A stretch of 34,638 nucleotides of DNA from Actinomycetota bacterium (GCA_018268595.1 JAFDWH010000007.1:1-34638); one strand, 5' to 3'; shown: positions 7,459 through 15,404, counted from the stretch's first letter. The notes: generated from the letters alone by a model not told the origin. Translations and numbers: made by a program.

Positions 7459-8242
7459 TCTGCGCGAGCCGCTCGAGCGACTGGCGCAGCAGGCGCGAGA
7501 TCTGCATCTGCGAGACGCCGATCTCGGTCGCGATCTCGCTCTGCGTCATGTCCTCGACGAAGCGCAGCCGCAGGATCTTCTGCTCGCGCTCGGGCAGGCA
7601 TCTGACGGCAGAGCCGAGCAGCGCGCGCGCCTCGGCGCGGTTGTAGCCGTCGTCGGCGGCGCCGAGCGTGTCGGCGATCGTCGTCTCGCCCCCGCCGTCG
7701 TCGTGGCCGCCGGTCGGCGCCGCGAGCGACAGGGCGGTGCGGTTGGAGAGCGCGCCGAGCGCCTCCACGACCGCCTCCAGGCTCGCGCCGGTGCGCTCGG
7801 CGAGCTGGCGGGGCGTGGCGGCTCTGCCGGATTCCGACTCGATCGCTTCGGCCGCCGCGCGCACTCTCAGCGCCAGCTCCTGCGTCCCGCGCGCGACATG
7901 GACGCCCCAGCCGGTGTCGCGGAAGTGGCGCAGCAGCTCGCCGACGATCGTCGGCTGGGCGAACGTCGAGAAGCTGTGCCCGCGATCGGGGTCGAAGCGG
8001 TCGACGGCCTTGATCAGGCCGAGCGACGCGACCTGGACGAGGTCGTCGAGCGGCTCGCTGCCGCGGCGGTAGCGCCGCGCGAGCGCCCGCGCCAGCGGCA
8101 GGTGCTCGGCGATCAGCGCCTCGCGGGCCTGATGGTCCCCCTTACGAGCGCGCGTAGCGAGCGCGCGTGTACGCAATGCATTGGTCGATGCGCCGCCCTG
8201 CAGCAGCTCCAACTGGGGCGCGCTCCCGGTTCCGTGCCTCAT
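7439..8242 (-). CDS. RNA polymerase sigma factor of the SigB/SigF/SigG group
   Basis: 267 aa. Region 2 is clear: EHLPLARALARRYRRGSEPL followed by DDLVQVASLGLIKAVDRFDP and FSTFAQPTIVGELLRHFRD, the form seen in SigB/SigF-type general-stress and developmental sigma factors. Region 3 (AATPRQLAERTGASLEAVVE) and region 4 with the -35-binding helix (LRFVEDMTQSEIATEIGVSQ, then MQISRLLRQSL) are complete. It would direct transcription of stress or envelope genes. No anti-sigma factor (RsbW-type) or antagonist is adjacent, which is unusual because these are often co-encoded. It is convergent with the diguanylate cyclase and overlaps its 3' end. Confidence 0.92.
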   Translation of the reverse strand: MRHGTGSAPQLELLQGGASTNALRTRALATRARKGDHQAREALIAEHLPLARALARRYRRGSEPLDDLVQVASLGLIKAVDRFDPDRGHSFSTFAQPTIVGELLRHFRDTGWGVHVARGTQELALRVRAAAEAIESESGRAATPRQLAERTGASLEAVVEALGALSNRTALSLAAPTGGHDDGGGETTIADTLGAADDGYNRAEARALLGSAVRCLPEREQKILRLRFVEDMTQSEIATEIGVSQMQISRLLRQSLERLAQITRARD

Positions 8243-8395
8243 GGGCCCCGGCCTTACCCGCTTCTCAGCGGCACCAATCGCGGGCGCGCCTCCGCGGCGG
8301 GGCGCAAGGCGCCCGGCCGCCGCGGGCCGGTTGTTCGAAGCGGCCCGGAAGACCCGCCACGGCTTTACACTCTAATAAATGGTAGGGCTGCGCCA

Positions 8396-9046
8396 ATGAC
8401 ATCCGCGAGCCCCATGCGCTCGCCCGATCCGGCCCCCCGCAGAGGCCGGCGGCGGCTGCCCGGACCCGAGCGCCGCGCGCTCATCCTGAGCGCCGCCCTG
8501 CGCACGTTCGCGGCGCACGGCTACGACGGCGCGGCGATGGACGAGATCGCTGCCGCGGCCGGCATCTCGAAGGCGGTCGTCTACGACCACGTCGCCTCCA
8601 AGCGCGACCTCTACGTGATGCTGCTGGAGGCGATCCGGACCGAGATCGAGCGCACCGTCGAAGATGCGCTGAGCGCACCGGGCGGCGGCGAGGAGCGCGT
8701 GCGTGCGGCCGTCGACGCGATCTACGGCTACGTCGAGGCGCACCCGGAAGCGTCGCGGCTGCTCGTGCTCGAGTTGCAGGGCGCCAACGTGTCGCCGATC
8801 GGGCGCGAGCTGGAGGAAAAGCTGTCGACCGGCCTCGCGCGCACGCTCCACAGCGAGACGCCCGCGTTCGGCGGGCACGCCGACCGCGAGTTGCAGCTGA
8901 AGATCTTCGCCGAGCTGCTGAAGTCGGTCGTGCTCGGCGGCGCCGGCTGGTGGTGCCGCCATCCGAAGGTGCCGCGCCGCGACCTCGTCGACCGCACGGT
9001 GGACGTCCTGTGGCCGGTGATCGCGCGCGCGCTGGCGCCGGCGTGA
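8396..9046 (+). CDS. TetR family transcriptional regulator
   Basis: 216 aa. The N-terminal helix-turn-helix is typical: RRALILSAALRTFAAHGYDG then MDEIAAAAGISKAVVYDHVA and SKRDLYVMLLEAI. The C-terminal ligand-binding domain is helical and ends VDRTVDVLWPVIARALAP. Candidate starts are ATG 8396 and ATG 8414; neither has a strong Shine-Dalgarno. The AT-rich patch just upstream (TTTACACTCTAATAAATGG, 8364-8382) stands out in this sequence and probably holds the promoter and operator. No neighbour clearly looks like its target; the divergent gene upstream is the sigma factor. Confidence 0.88.
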   Translation: MTSASPMRSPDPAPRRGRRRLPGPERRALILSAALRTFAAHGYDGAAMDEIAAAAGISKAVVYDHVASKRDLYVMLLEAIRTEIERTVEDALSAPGGGEERVRAAVDAIYGYVEAHPEASRLLVLELQGANVSPIGRELEEKLSTGLARTLHSETPAFGGHADRELQLKIFAELLKSVVLGGAGWWCRHPKVPRRDLVDRTVDVLWPVIARALAPA

Positions 9047-9050
9047 CGGC

Positions 9051-9317
9051 CTACCAGGCCTGCGTGCCGCCGCAGTGCGGACAGCCGACCGTCGTCGAGA
9101 CGGGCGCCTCGAACACGTAGCCGCACGCGCACGCGTAGGCGGCGCGGTCCTGCGGTCCGCCGCTGTCGCGCTCGCGCAGCTGCGCGGCGGGCTGCGCCGG
9201 CGGCGTCGCCGAGAGGACTGTCGGCGCGGGCCGCCGCCGCCCCACCGCGCGCCCGACGCGCGGGCGGGTCCTCGGGCGATCGAGACGGGTTCGCACGGTC
9301 ATCAACAGAAACGCCAT
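9051..9317 (-). CDS. Small zinc-ribbon protein of unknown function
   Basis: 88 aa. The last 30 residues form a zinc ribbon, CACGYVFEAP then VGCPHCGGTQAW, with four cysteines as C-x-C and C-x2-C knuckles. The N-terminal half is Arg/Pro-rich and disordered-looking. It is divergent from ccmE across a 97-nt gap and its end lies 4 nt from the convergent TetR gene. A second Met (position 9305) is an equally good start. Similar short zinc ribbons often act as adaptors or RNA/DNA-binding proteins, but no function can be assigned. Confidence 0.6.
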   Translation of the reverse strand: MAFLLMTVRTRLDRPRTRPRVGRAVGRRRPAPTVLSATPPAQPAAQLRERDSGGPQDRAAYACACGYVFEAPVSTTVGCPHCGGTQAW

Positions 9318-9414
9318 GAGCGGGTAAAGGTTTCGTCAGCGGGTCGTCAATTCCTCGCCTCAGGCATCGGCAGACCGGTCACCGGACCTGAGCGGTCTGC
9401 GACAATCGCGGCGG

Positions 9415-9846
9415 ATGAACCCGTCCCGCAAGCGCAGGATCCGCCTCGTCGTCGCGCTCACGGCCGCGCTGCTGGCCGCCAGCGCGCTCGTCTACACGAG
9501 CTTCAGCGCCGGCAGCGACGAGAAGACGGCCGGCCAGCTGCTCGACGGCGCCGTCGCCGGGCGGACCTACACGCTCGCCGGGACGGTCAAGGACGGCTCC
9601 GTCAGACGCGGCGACGGGGTGCTGTGGTTCAGCGTGCGCGACCCGCACCGGCCGGTCGCCGTGCGCGTGCGCTACACGGGCATCGTGCCCGACCCATTCC
9701 GCGAAGGGCGCGGCGTGATGGTCAAGGTCGAGCGCCGCGGCGACCTGTTCGTGGGGGAGAAGGACACGATGGTCACGAAGTGCCCGTCGAAGTTCCAGGT
9801 CGCGCCGCCGAGATCCGGCTCCAGTCCGGCTGCCGCCATCACCTGA
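9415..9846 (+). CDS. ccmE: Cytochrome c maturation protein CcmE, Cys-type haem chaperone
   Basis: 143 aa. A signal-anchor helix (RIRLVVALTAALLAASALVY, residues 8-27) is followed by the CcmE OB-fold with the conserved block VRVRYTGIVPDPFREGRGVM (about 83-102). CcmE carries haem from CcmC to CcmF during System I cytochrome c assembly, on the outer face of the membrane. The haem-linking residue of classical CcmE is a His in HxxxY. Here the equivalent site reads KCPSKF (Cys123, Phe127), the Cys-type seen in archaea and sulfate reducers as CPSKY, but with Phe in place of Tyr. A GACAAT element at 9401-9406 sits 8 nt before the ATG, suggesting a near-leaderless transcript. It is 4 nt upstream of ccmF. 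Confidence 0.88.
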   Translation: MNPSRKRRIRLVVALTAALLAASALVYTSFSAGSDEKTAGQLLDGAVAGRTYTLAGTVKDGSVRRGDGVLWFSVRDPHRPVAVRVRYTGIVPDPFREGRGVMVKVERRGDLFVGEKDTMVTKCPSKFQVAPPRSGSSPAAAIT

Positions 9847-9850
9847 CCTC

Positions 9851-12055
9851 ATGGCAACCGTCGGCCGCGCCCTGCTGATCGTCGCGTTCGCCGTCGCGCT
9901 GTACGGCATCGGCGCCTCGCTCTACGGCGCCTTCGCCGGCGGGCGCGCCTGGGTCGACTCCGGCCGCCGCGCCGTCTACGCGCTCGCCGGCGTCCTGACG
10001 CTCGCGTTCGCGATCATGGAGGCGGCGTTCCTGCGCTCGGACTTCTCCTTCAACGTCGTCGCGACGCACTCCAGCACGACGACGCCGACCTTCTACAAGG
10101 CGACCGCCGCGTGGTCCTCGCAGGAGGGCTCGCTGCTGCTGTGGGTGTGGCTGCTGTCGCTGTGGTCGAGCCTCGCGCTCGCGCTCACGCGCCGGCGCGT
10201 GCGCGAGGTCGCGCCCGTCGCGACCGGCGTGCTGATGACCTTCGCGGCGTTCTTCCTGATGCTGACGATCTTCTGGGCCAACCCGTTCGGGACGCTCGCG
10301 CAGCCGCCGAGCGAGGGGACGGGCCTGAACCCGCTGCTGCGTCACCCGGCGATGATGTTCCACCCCCCGATGCTGTACTCGGGGTACACGCTCTTCTCGA
10401 TCCCGTTCGCGTTCGCGATCGGCGCGCTCGTGACGCGCCGGCTGAACGCCGAGTGGATCGTCTCGACGCGGCGCTTTGCGCTGGGCGCATGGCTGTGCCT
10501 CGGCGTCGGGATCGTCCTCGGAGCGCGCTGGTCCTACACCGAGCTGGGATGGGGCGGCTACTGGGCCTGGGATCCGGTCGAGAACGCGTCGCTGCTGCCG
10601 TGGCTGACCGGCACCGCGTTCATCCACTCGATCATGATCCAGGAGCGGCGCGGGATGCTGAAGGTGTGGAACGCCTCGCTCGTGCTGGCGACCGGCACGC
10701 TCGCGATCCTCGGCACGTTCCTCGTGCGCTCGGGGATCCTCGACTCGATCCACGCGTTCGGCGCCTCGACGCTCGGGATCCCGTTCCTGATCCTGATCGG
10801 CGCGATGGTGCTGGGCTCGGTCGGGCTCGTCGTGTGGCGGCGCGCGGAGCTGCGGACGGAGCATCGGCTCGACTCGCTGCTCTCGCGCGAGGCGGTCTTC
10901 CTGTTCCAGAACGTGATCCTCGTCGCGCTCGCGTTCGTCGTCTGGTGGGGGACGTTCTTCCCGCTCATCTCCGAGGCGGTGACGGGCACGCGCGCCTCCG
11001 TCGGGCCGCCGTGGTTCAACAAGTACACGGTGCCGCTCGCGTTCGTGCTGGTCGCGCTGTCGGGGATCGGCCCGCTCGTGCCGTGGCGCCGCCTGACGCT
11101 CGCGAGCGTGCGGCGCGGCTTCGTGCTGCCGGGTGCCGCCGCGCTCGCGACCGTGCTGGTGCTGCTCGTCGTGCCGGGGGCGTGGGCCGAGCCGAAGGCG
11201 GCGCTGTTCGCCGGCGTCGTCGCGTTCGTCCTCGTCAGCGTCGGGCAGGAGCTGTGGCGCGGCATGCGCGCGCGGCAGGCGTCGGCGCGCGAGTCGGCGC
11301 CCGTCGCGCTGGCCGGCGTCGTGCGGCGCAACCGCCGCCGCTACGGCGGCTACGTCGTGCACGCCGGCTTCGCGGTGCTGCTGCTCGGCGTCGCGATCTC
11401 CTCCTCCTTCCAGCACGCCAGGGACGTGTCGCTGAAGCCGGGGCAGAGCGCGCGCGTCGACGGCTTCGACATCCGCTACGTGCGCGCGACCTCGCACGCG
11501 AGCGCGGAGAAGATCTCGCTCGGCGCGGTGCTCGACGTCTTGAAGGACGGCCGTCACGTCGCGACGCTGCGCACCACGCGCGGCTTCTACCCGTCGCAGG
11601 ACGTCACGCAGGGGATCGTCGGGCGCTTCTTCGGCGGCGAGTCGGAGAGCGAGGTCGGGCTGCGGGCAGGCTTCGGGCGCGACATCTGGACCGTCATCAA
11701 CCCGAACCTCGCGCCGCTCACGCCGATCATCGACCAGGGCAACCGCACGTTCCGCAAGGCGATGGTGGGGATCATGAGCGGCCCCGCCGCCGACCGCCAG
11801 CGCGCGATCGGCCAGCTCTACGCGCTGCGCGACGCGGCCGTCACGGCGGTGGCGCGGCGCTTCGTCACCTCGCCGTGGCCGGCCGACTTCCGCTTCATCG
11901 TCTCGCCGCTGGCGACGTGGATCTGGATCGGCGCGATCATCACCTTCCTCGGCGGGCTGCTCGCGCTGTGGCCGGCGCCGGCGGCTGCGCGGCGGCGCGT
12001 GAGCGCCGGCTACGCGGCCCGCGTCGCGCGCGAGCTGGCGCGCACCACGCAGTGA
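9851..12055 (+). CDS. ccmF: Cytochrome c haem lyase subunit CcmF
   Basis: 734 aa polytopic protein with roughly 13-15 membrane helices. It carries the tryptophan-rich WWD haem-handling motif WGGYWAWDPVENASLLPWL (about residues 233-251) and the upstream block PMLYSGYTLFSIPFAFA. A large periplasmic loop near the C-terminus (about residues 520-680) matches the extra domain typical of CcmF versus CcmC. It should transfer haem from CcmE to CXXCH apocytochromes. It follows ccmE by 4 nt and overlaps the ccmI-like gene by 1 nt (TGATG). ccmABCD and ccmH/thioredoxin genes are not in the window. Confidence 0.95.
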   Translation: MATVGRALLIVAFAVALYGIGASLYGAFAGGRAWVDSGRRAVYALAGVLTLAFAIMEAAFLRSDFSFNVVATHSSTTTPTFYKATAAWSSQEGSLLLWVWLLSLWSSLALALTRRRVREVAPVATGVLMTFAAFFLMLTIFWANPFGTLAQPPSEGTGLNPLLRHPAMMFHPPMLYSGYTLFSIPFAFAIGALVTRRLNAEWIVSTRRFALGAWLCLGVGIVLGARWSYTELGWGGYWAWDPVENASLLPWLTGTAFIHSIMIQERRGMLKVWNASLVLATGTLAILGTFLVRSGILDSIHAFGASTLGIPFLILIGAMVLGSVGLVVWRRAELRTEHRLDSLLSREAVFLFQNVILVALAFVVWWGTFFPLISEAVTGTRASVGPPWFNKYTVPLAFVLVALSGIGPLVPWRRLTLASVRRGFVLPGAAALATVLVLLVVPGAWAEPKAALFAGVVAFVLVSVGQELWRGMRARQASARESAPVALAGVVRRNRRRYGGYVVHAGFAVLLLGVAISSSFQHARDVSLKPGQSARVDGFDIRYVRATSHASAEKISLGAVLDVLKDGRHVATLRTTRGFYPSQDVTQGIVGRFFGGESESEVGLRAGFGRDIWTVINPNLAPLTPIIDQGNRTFRKAMVGIMSGPAADRQRAIGQLYALRDAAVTAVARRFVTSPWPADFRFIVSPLATWIWIGAIITFLGGLLALWPAPAAARRRVSAGYAARVARELARTTQ

Positions 12056-12342
12056 TGGAGCTGCTGCTCGTCTTTCTCGTCGTGCTGGTCGTCGTCGCGG
12101 TCGTCGGCGCGCCGCTGCGCGGGCGGGCGCGCGGGCTCGATCCGGAGGCGGGGGTGCGGGCGGAGCTGGCGGACCTCGAGGCCGCGAAGGAGGCGAAGTA
12201 CCGCGAGATCCGCGACGCCGAGCTCGACCATCGCACCGGCAAGCTGTCGGACGAGGACCACCGCGTGCTCGACGGGGAGCTGCGCACCGAGGCGATCGCG
12301 CTGCTGAAGCGGATCGACACCGTGAGAGCCCGCAGCGGCTAA
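12055..12342 (+). CDS. CcmI-like small membrane protein of cytochrome c maturation
   Basis: 95 aa. An N-terminal membrane helix (ELLLVFLVVLVVVAVVGAPL) is followed by a coiled-coil-like segment, LADLEAAKEAKYREIRDAEL then DHRTGKLSDEDHRVLDGELR. The pattern L-x-E-x-K-x2-x-R-x-I-x-E-L-D-x-x-x-GKLS-x-x-D is typical of the N-terminal part of CcmI/CycH-type proteins. It lacks the TPR domain that binds apocytochromes in proteobacterial CcmI. ATG overlaps the ccmF stop by 1 nt, so it is the third gene of the operon. Its TAA stop overlaps the -10 element of secG. Confidence 0.7.
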   Translation: MELLLVFLVVLVVVAVVGAPLRGRARGLDPEAGVRAELADLEAAKEAKYREIRDAELDHRTGKLSDEDHRVLDGELRTEAIALLKRIDTVRARSG

Positions 12343-12345
12343 GAT
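12340..12345 (+). promoter_or_regulatory. -10 element of secG (TAAGAT)
   Basis: TAAGAT overlaps the stop of the ccmI-like gene and sits 9 nt before the secG ATG. There is no Shine-Dalgarno in the gap, which suggests a leader of only a few bases. Confidence 0.45.
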
Positions 12346-12354
12346 CGACGGGCT

Positions 12355-12579
12355 ATGTACACGCTGCTGAGCGTCGTTCAGGTGATCATCGCCGTCGTCC
12401 TGATCCTGTTGATCCTGATGCACTCGGGGAGAGACACGGGGCTGTCGGGCGCGTTCGGCGTCGGCAGCGGGTCGGGGCCCTTCGGCGGCGGCTCGCTCGT
12501 CGAGCGCAACCTGAACCGCTGGACCGTCTTCTTCGCGGTCCTGTTCGCGGTCAACACCGTCGTCCTGCTGAAGATCTGA
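12355..12579 (+). CDS. secG: Preprotein translocase subunit SecG
   Basis: 74 aa. Two transmembrane helices (VVQVIIAVVLILLILMHSG and WTVFFAVLFAVNTVVLLKI) flank a Gly/Ser-rich loop (SGAFGVGSGSGPFGGG), the standard SecG plan. SecG stimulates SecYEG-dependent protein export by easing SecA cycling. It starts 12 nt after the ccmI-like gene but probably has its own promoter. Confidence 0.93.
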   Translation: MYTLLSVVQVIIAVVLILLILMHSGRDTGLSGAFGVGSGSGPFGGGSLVERNLNRWTVFFAVLFAVNTVVLLKI

Positions 12580-12612
12580 GCGCCGGCGGCGCGCGGCGGG
12601 CTGCGGCCGCGG

Positions 12613-13368
12613 CTACGCGAGCGTGCAGCGGATCGCGTCGAAGCGTGCGTCCGGGATGTCGTCGAACGCGTCGGCGACCGTCGGGTCGAACTGCGTGCCG
12701 GAGGCCGCGGCGATCACGCGTCGCGCCTCGCGGAAGGAGCTCGCGGCACGGTACGGACGGTCGCTCGTGAGCGCGTCGAAGGTGTCGGCCACGGCGAACA
12801 CGCGCGCGGCGAACGGGATCTGCTCGCCGGCGAGGCCGTCGGGGTAGCCGGCGCCGTCCCAGCGCTCGTGGTGGGAGCGGACGACCTGCCGCGCGCCCGC
12901 GAGGAAGTCGATCCCGCGCACGATCTCCTCGCCGATCACCGGGTGGCGGCGCATCGCGTCGCGCTCGTCGTCGGTGAGGCGGCCGGGCTTGTAGAGGATC
13001 GCGTCGGAGATCGCGATCTTGCCGATGTCGTGCAGCAGGAAGCCGAACTCGAGGTCGGGGTCGGCGCTCGCGTCCATCCCGCACACGCGCGCGAGCTCCA
13101 GCCCGTACGCGGCGACGCGCTCGGCGTGCCGCGCGGTGTACGCGTCGCGCGCCTCGACCGCGTCCGCGAGCGCGCGCACGGTCGCCTCGTAGGAGGCGCG
13201 CAGCTGCAGCTCGCGCCGCTGCGCCTCGCAGTCGCGCTCGGCGAGCTGTGCGCGCAGGCGATCGAGCTCAGCCTGCAACTCCTCGACCTCCGCTGCCCGC
13301 GGCGATCCGGCGCGCTCGGCTGTGCGCCTGCGGCGGCTTGCGAATCCCATGGGAGTGTGGACTTCCAC
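12613..13368 (-). CDS. HD-GYP domain phosphodiesterase (probable c-di-GMP hydrolase)
   Basis: 251 aa from a GTG at 13368; an ATG at 13350 gives 245 aa and is equally plausible. Residues 25-60 are a coiled coil (AEVEELQAELDRLRAQLAER). The HD-GYP domain follows, with LLHDIGKIAI (HD at 113-114), RRHPVIGEEIV, SHHERWDGAGYPDGL and AVADTFDALTSDRPYR. The HHERWDGxGYP signature marks the class that hydrolyses c-di-GMP. There is no receiver or sensory domain, so input probably comes through the coiled coil. It pairs functionally with the diguanylate cyclase at 6.4 kb, though they are not co-transcribed. Confidence 0.88.
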   Translation of the reverse strand: MEVHTPMGFASRRRRTAERAGSPRAAEVEELQAELDRLRAQLAERDCEAQRRELQLRASYEATVRALADAVEARDAYTARHAERVAAYGLELARVCGMDASADPDLEFGFLLHDIGKIAISDAILYKPGRLTDDERDAMRRHPVIGEEIVRGIDFLAGARQVVRSHHERWDGAGYPDGLAGEQIPFAARVFAVADTFDALTSDRPYRAASSFREARRVIAAASGTQFDPTVADAFDDIPDARFDAIRCTLA

Positions 13369-13459
13369 GCGCGTCGTGCGGTTCCTGTGCGGGGGCGCGT
13401 GGGGGGCCTTGCCGATCGTGCCTGTGCATGCTGCTCGCGGATTTTCGGTATGACTCGGT

Positions 13460-13465
13460 TATACT
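13460..13465 (+). promoter_or_regulatory. -10 element of the toxin-antitoxin pair (TATACT)
   Basis: TATACT is followed by exactly 6 nt and then the GTG start, the geometry of a leaderless transcript. Short inverted arms GTAT (13448-13451) and ATAC (13461-13464) overlap it and could be the antitoxin operator. Confidence 0.5.
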
Positions 13466-13471
13466 GATGGT

Positions 13472-13705
13472 GTGAAGACTGCGATCTCGCTCCCTGACGA
13501 CACGTTCCATCGCGTAGATCACGCCGCCAGGCGTCTGGGCGTCTCGCGTAGTGAGTTCTTCGCGCGCGCTGCGGAGCGTTGGCTGGACGCGCTCGAGGAG
13601 GACGGCACTACCGAGGCGATCAACCGGGCGATCGCCGGGCTGCCGGAGGACCACGCGTTCACCGACGCGGCCGCTGCGGCGTTGGTTGCTGACGAGCCCC
13701 GTTGA
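13472..13705 (+). CDS. Ribbon-helix-helix antitoxin of a MazEF-type pair
   Basis: 77 aa. The N-terminus MKTAISLPDDTFHRVDHAAR then RLGVSRSEFFARAAERWLDA is a classic CopG/MetJ-type ribbon-helix-helix: a beta strand (TAISLP), then two helices. The C-terminal half is acidic and Ala-rich, typical of the toxin-wrapping tail. It should neutralise the MazF toxin and repress its own promoter. The stop overlaps the toxin ATG by 1 nt. The DNA is less GC-rich than in the core genes around it. Confidence 0.85.
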   Translation: MKTAISLPDDTFHRVDHAARRLGVSRSEFFARAAERWLDALEEDGTTEAINRAIAGLPEDHAFTDAAAAALVADEPR

Positions 13706-14052
13706 TGCTGCGTGGAGAGCTGTGGTGGGCCGACCTCGGTCTCCCGCGGGGTTCGGCGCCGGCGTTCCGACGTCCTGTGCTGATCGTGAGCGCCGATCAG
13801 TACAACCGCTCCAACCTGCGCACGGTCACAGTCGCGGTGGTCACGACCAACCGTCAACTCGCTGCGTTGCCGGGCAACGTCGGGCTGCCGGCTGAGCCCA
13901 CCGGGCTCGAGACGGATTCCGTCGTGAACGTCACACAGGTCGCCACGATCGATCGTGGCGCACTCGAGGGGCGCATCGGTGCGCTCCCGGATTGGCTCAT
14001 GGCCCAAGTGGACGCCGGTCTCGGGCGTGCGCTGGCGCTCGGGTGCGCCTGA
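13705..14052 (+). CDS. MazF/PemK-type endoribonuclease toxin
   Basis: 115 aa. It begins LRGELWWADLG and contains the family landmarks FRRPVLIVSADQYN (active-site Arg), VAVVTTN (active-site Thr) and TDSVVNVTQVATIDRGAL. MazF cleaves RNA at short specific sequences and halts growth when the antitoxin is degraded. Length and motif order are complete, so it is probably active. It is the second gene of the operon and overlaps the antitoxin stop. Confidence 0.9.
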   Translation: MLRGELWWADLGLPRGSAPAFRRPVLIVSADQYNRSNLRTVTVAVVTTNRQLAALPGNVGLPAEPTGLETDSVVNVTQVATIDRGALEGRIGALPDWLMAQVDAGLGRALALGCA

Positions 14053-14218
14053 CGCTGCTTCGGTTCCGCGGGCTCACGGCCTGTCGGGGGTCGCTCGCGG
14101 GGCCTGTGACACGCCCGAGATTCCAGGCTCCCCTCATGCAACTGACTGGACTTCTCACAAACCGGGTGGGACGGGAGGCGCGGCGGCGGGCGCTGCGCGC
14201 TGCTCCCTATGGGTAGCT

Positions 14219-14236
14219 CGCTCCGCCACCGGAGCG
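14219..14236. terminator. Hairpin between convergent mazF and HNH genes
   Basis: CGCTCCG and CGGAGCG form a 7-bp stem around CCAC. It lies in the 200-nt gap between two convergent genes, so it may stop transcription from either side. No U-tract follows. The rest of the gap shows no recognisable feature. Confidence 0.4.
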
Positions 14237-14253
14237 GCGATGGTCGATGACAG

Positions 14254-15027
14254 TCAGAACTCTATGACCGCGATCTGATCGCGCGGAACGCGACTTGGAT
14301 CCACCACCTGACGACGGTCGAGGTCAGTGATCAGATTGACCCCGAAGAAGTCGGCATGCATCGCGATAGTCGGCGCATCCATGATCGCGACTTCTTGGTA
14401 GGCGAAGTGGACCAGGGCATGCGGCTCGCTATGGCACAGCAGCGCAAGATAGCCATGGAAGTGCTGTGCGCCTAGGATCATCGCGCGCGCCTCGTCGAAC
14501 CGCTCGCTCATCGCAGCGCGCTGTCCTTGGTCGAGGCAGATGAAGCCGAGCAGCACCTTGTAGAGAGCGCGAACGAGATCGCGCGTGTACCGCGGTGTCA
14601 TGCGGCGCGCATGAAGCGTCAGGGTATGACGGTTCGGCACGCTCGGATCAGGGCGCATAGCGGGCTTGCCGTCTCTGCAATCTATGAAGAGATGATCGTT
14701 CTCGTCACGAGAGATGTGTGCATTGGTCCATCGAGAAACCGGCACCCATCTCGGCCGCGGAGGTCGAGCTGCACTCGCATGAGCGCGACTGGAGCGAAGT
14801 CGCAGAGGTTGCTTGTCGAGCATGGAGAGTGGGCCGTTGTTGCATGGGCGGCAGACGATGCCGGGTGGTAGCACCGTCTTCTTGTTGCCGAGGGCTGTTG
14901 GGACGATGTGCTCCTCGGCGGAGAATTCGTTCGTCGTACTGCGGCAGTACAGGCACTCGCGCCGACGCCGGCGCGCCGCTTCGACCCGGCGCTCGAGTCG
15001 TCGTCTGTGTTGGCGCCGTGTGGCCAT
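14254..15027 (-). CDS. HNH endonuclease family protein (HNH_5-like)
   Basis: 257 aa from the ATG at 15027; the frame extends to 15084 but that start is less convincing. The N-terminus is very Arg-rich (RRQHRRRLERRVEAARRRRR). The nuclease core follows: CLYC, then EEHIVPTALGN, then VCRPCNN, that is two zinc-binding CxxC pairs around the catalytic His, as in the HNH_5 family. The C-terminal 150 residues have no recognisable domain and may recognise a target. Codon use is less GC-biased than in the flanking core genes. It stands between two toxin-antitoxin pairs, which suggests an accessory or defence role. No methylase accompanies it. Confidence 0.75.
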   Translation of the reverse strand: MATRRQHRRRLERRVEAARRRRRECLYCRSTTNEFSAEEHIVPTALGNKKTVLPPGIVCRPCNNGPLSMLDKQPLRLRSSRAHASAARPPRPRWVPVSRWTNAHISRDENDHLFIDCRDGKPAMRPDPSVPNRHTLTLHARRMTPRYTRDLVRALYKVLLGFICLDQGQRAAMSERFDEARAMILGAQHFHGYLALLCHSEPHALVHFAYQEVAIMDAPTIAMHADFFGVNLITDLDRRQVVDPSRVPRDQIAVIEF

Positions 15028-15167
15028 GCGTCCAATGATCGCGCCAGCTCCGGCGGGACCGCTGCTCCAACCGCGACCGAGCACATGGCGCCACCGGACA
15101 GAGGCTCAGTTCTCTCTCGAAGAGCAAAGTCCGCGCAAGGCGATGCCACAGGCGACATCGCCAACGG

Positions 15168-15173
15168 TAGGCT
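15168..15173 (+). promoter_or_regulatory. -10 element of the GNAT toxin-antitoxin operon (TAGGCT)
   Basis: TAGGCT is followed by exactly 6 nt and the ATG at 15180, the same leaderless geometry as the MazEF-type pair. Confidence 0.45.
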
Positions 15174-15179
15174 TTTCCC

Positions 15180-15404
15180 ATGACCACGAAGCAGCAACTG
15201 CACCAGTTGGTCGATGAGCTGTCCGACGCTGAGGCCGAGGATGCGCTGCGCGTGATGGTGGCGCGGCGGGAGCACGAGGTATCGCCGCGAATCGTGCTCG
15301 GCGACGACGAGGCTCAGCGGTTCCTCGACGCGCTCGAGAACCCGGCGGCGTTTGAGCCGGGGCTGCGGCGACTGACCGAGCGGTCTCGTACGCTCGGCGC
15401 GTGA
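15180..15404 (+). CDS. Antitoxin of a GNAT (TacT-like) toxin, atypical N-terminus
   Basis: 74 aa. The C-terminal half, VLGDDEAQRFLDALENP then FEPGLRRLTERSR, matches the toxin-binding tail of DUF1778/TacA antitoxins, in which the chain wraps the acetyltransferase active site. The N-terminal half, KQQLHQLVDELSDAEAEDAL, is not the ribbon-helix-helix of TacA but resembles the helical N-terminus of another small antitoxin type. It may be a domain-swapped antitoxin. The stop overlaps the toxin GTG (GTGA). Identification rests on the tail and the toxin next door. Confidence 0.7.
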   Translation: MTTKQQLHQLVDELSDAEAEDALRVMVARREHEVSPRIVLGDDEAQRFLDALENPAAFEPGLRRLTERSRTLGA

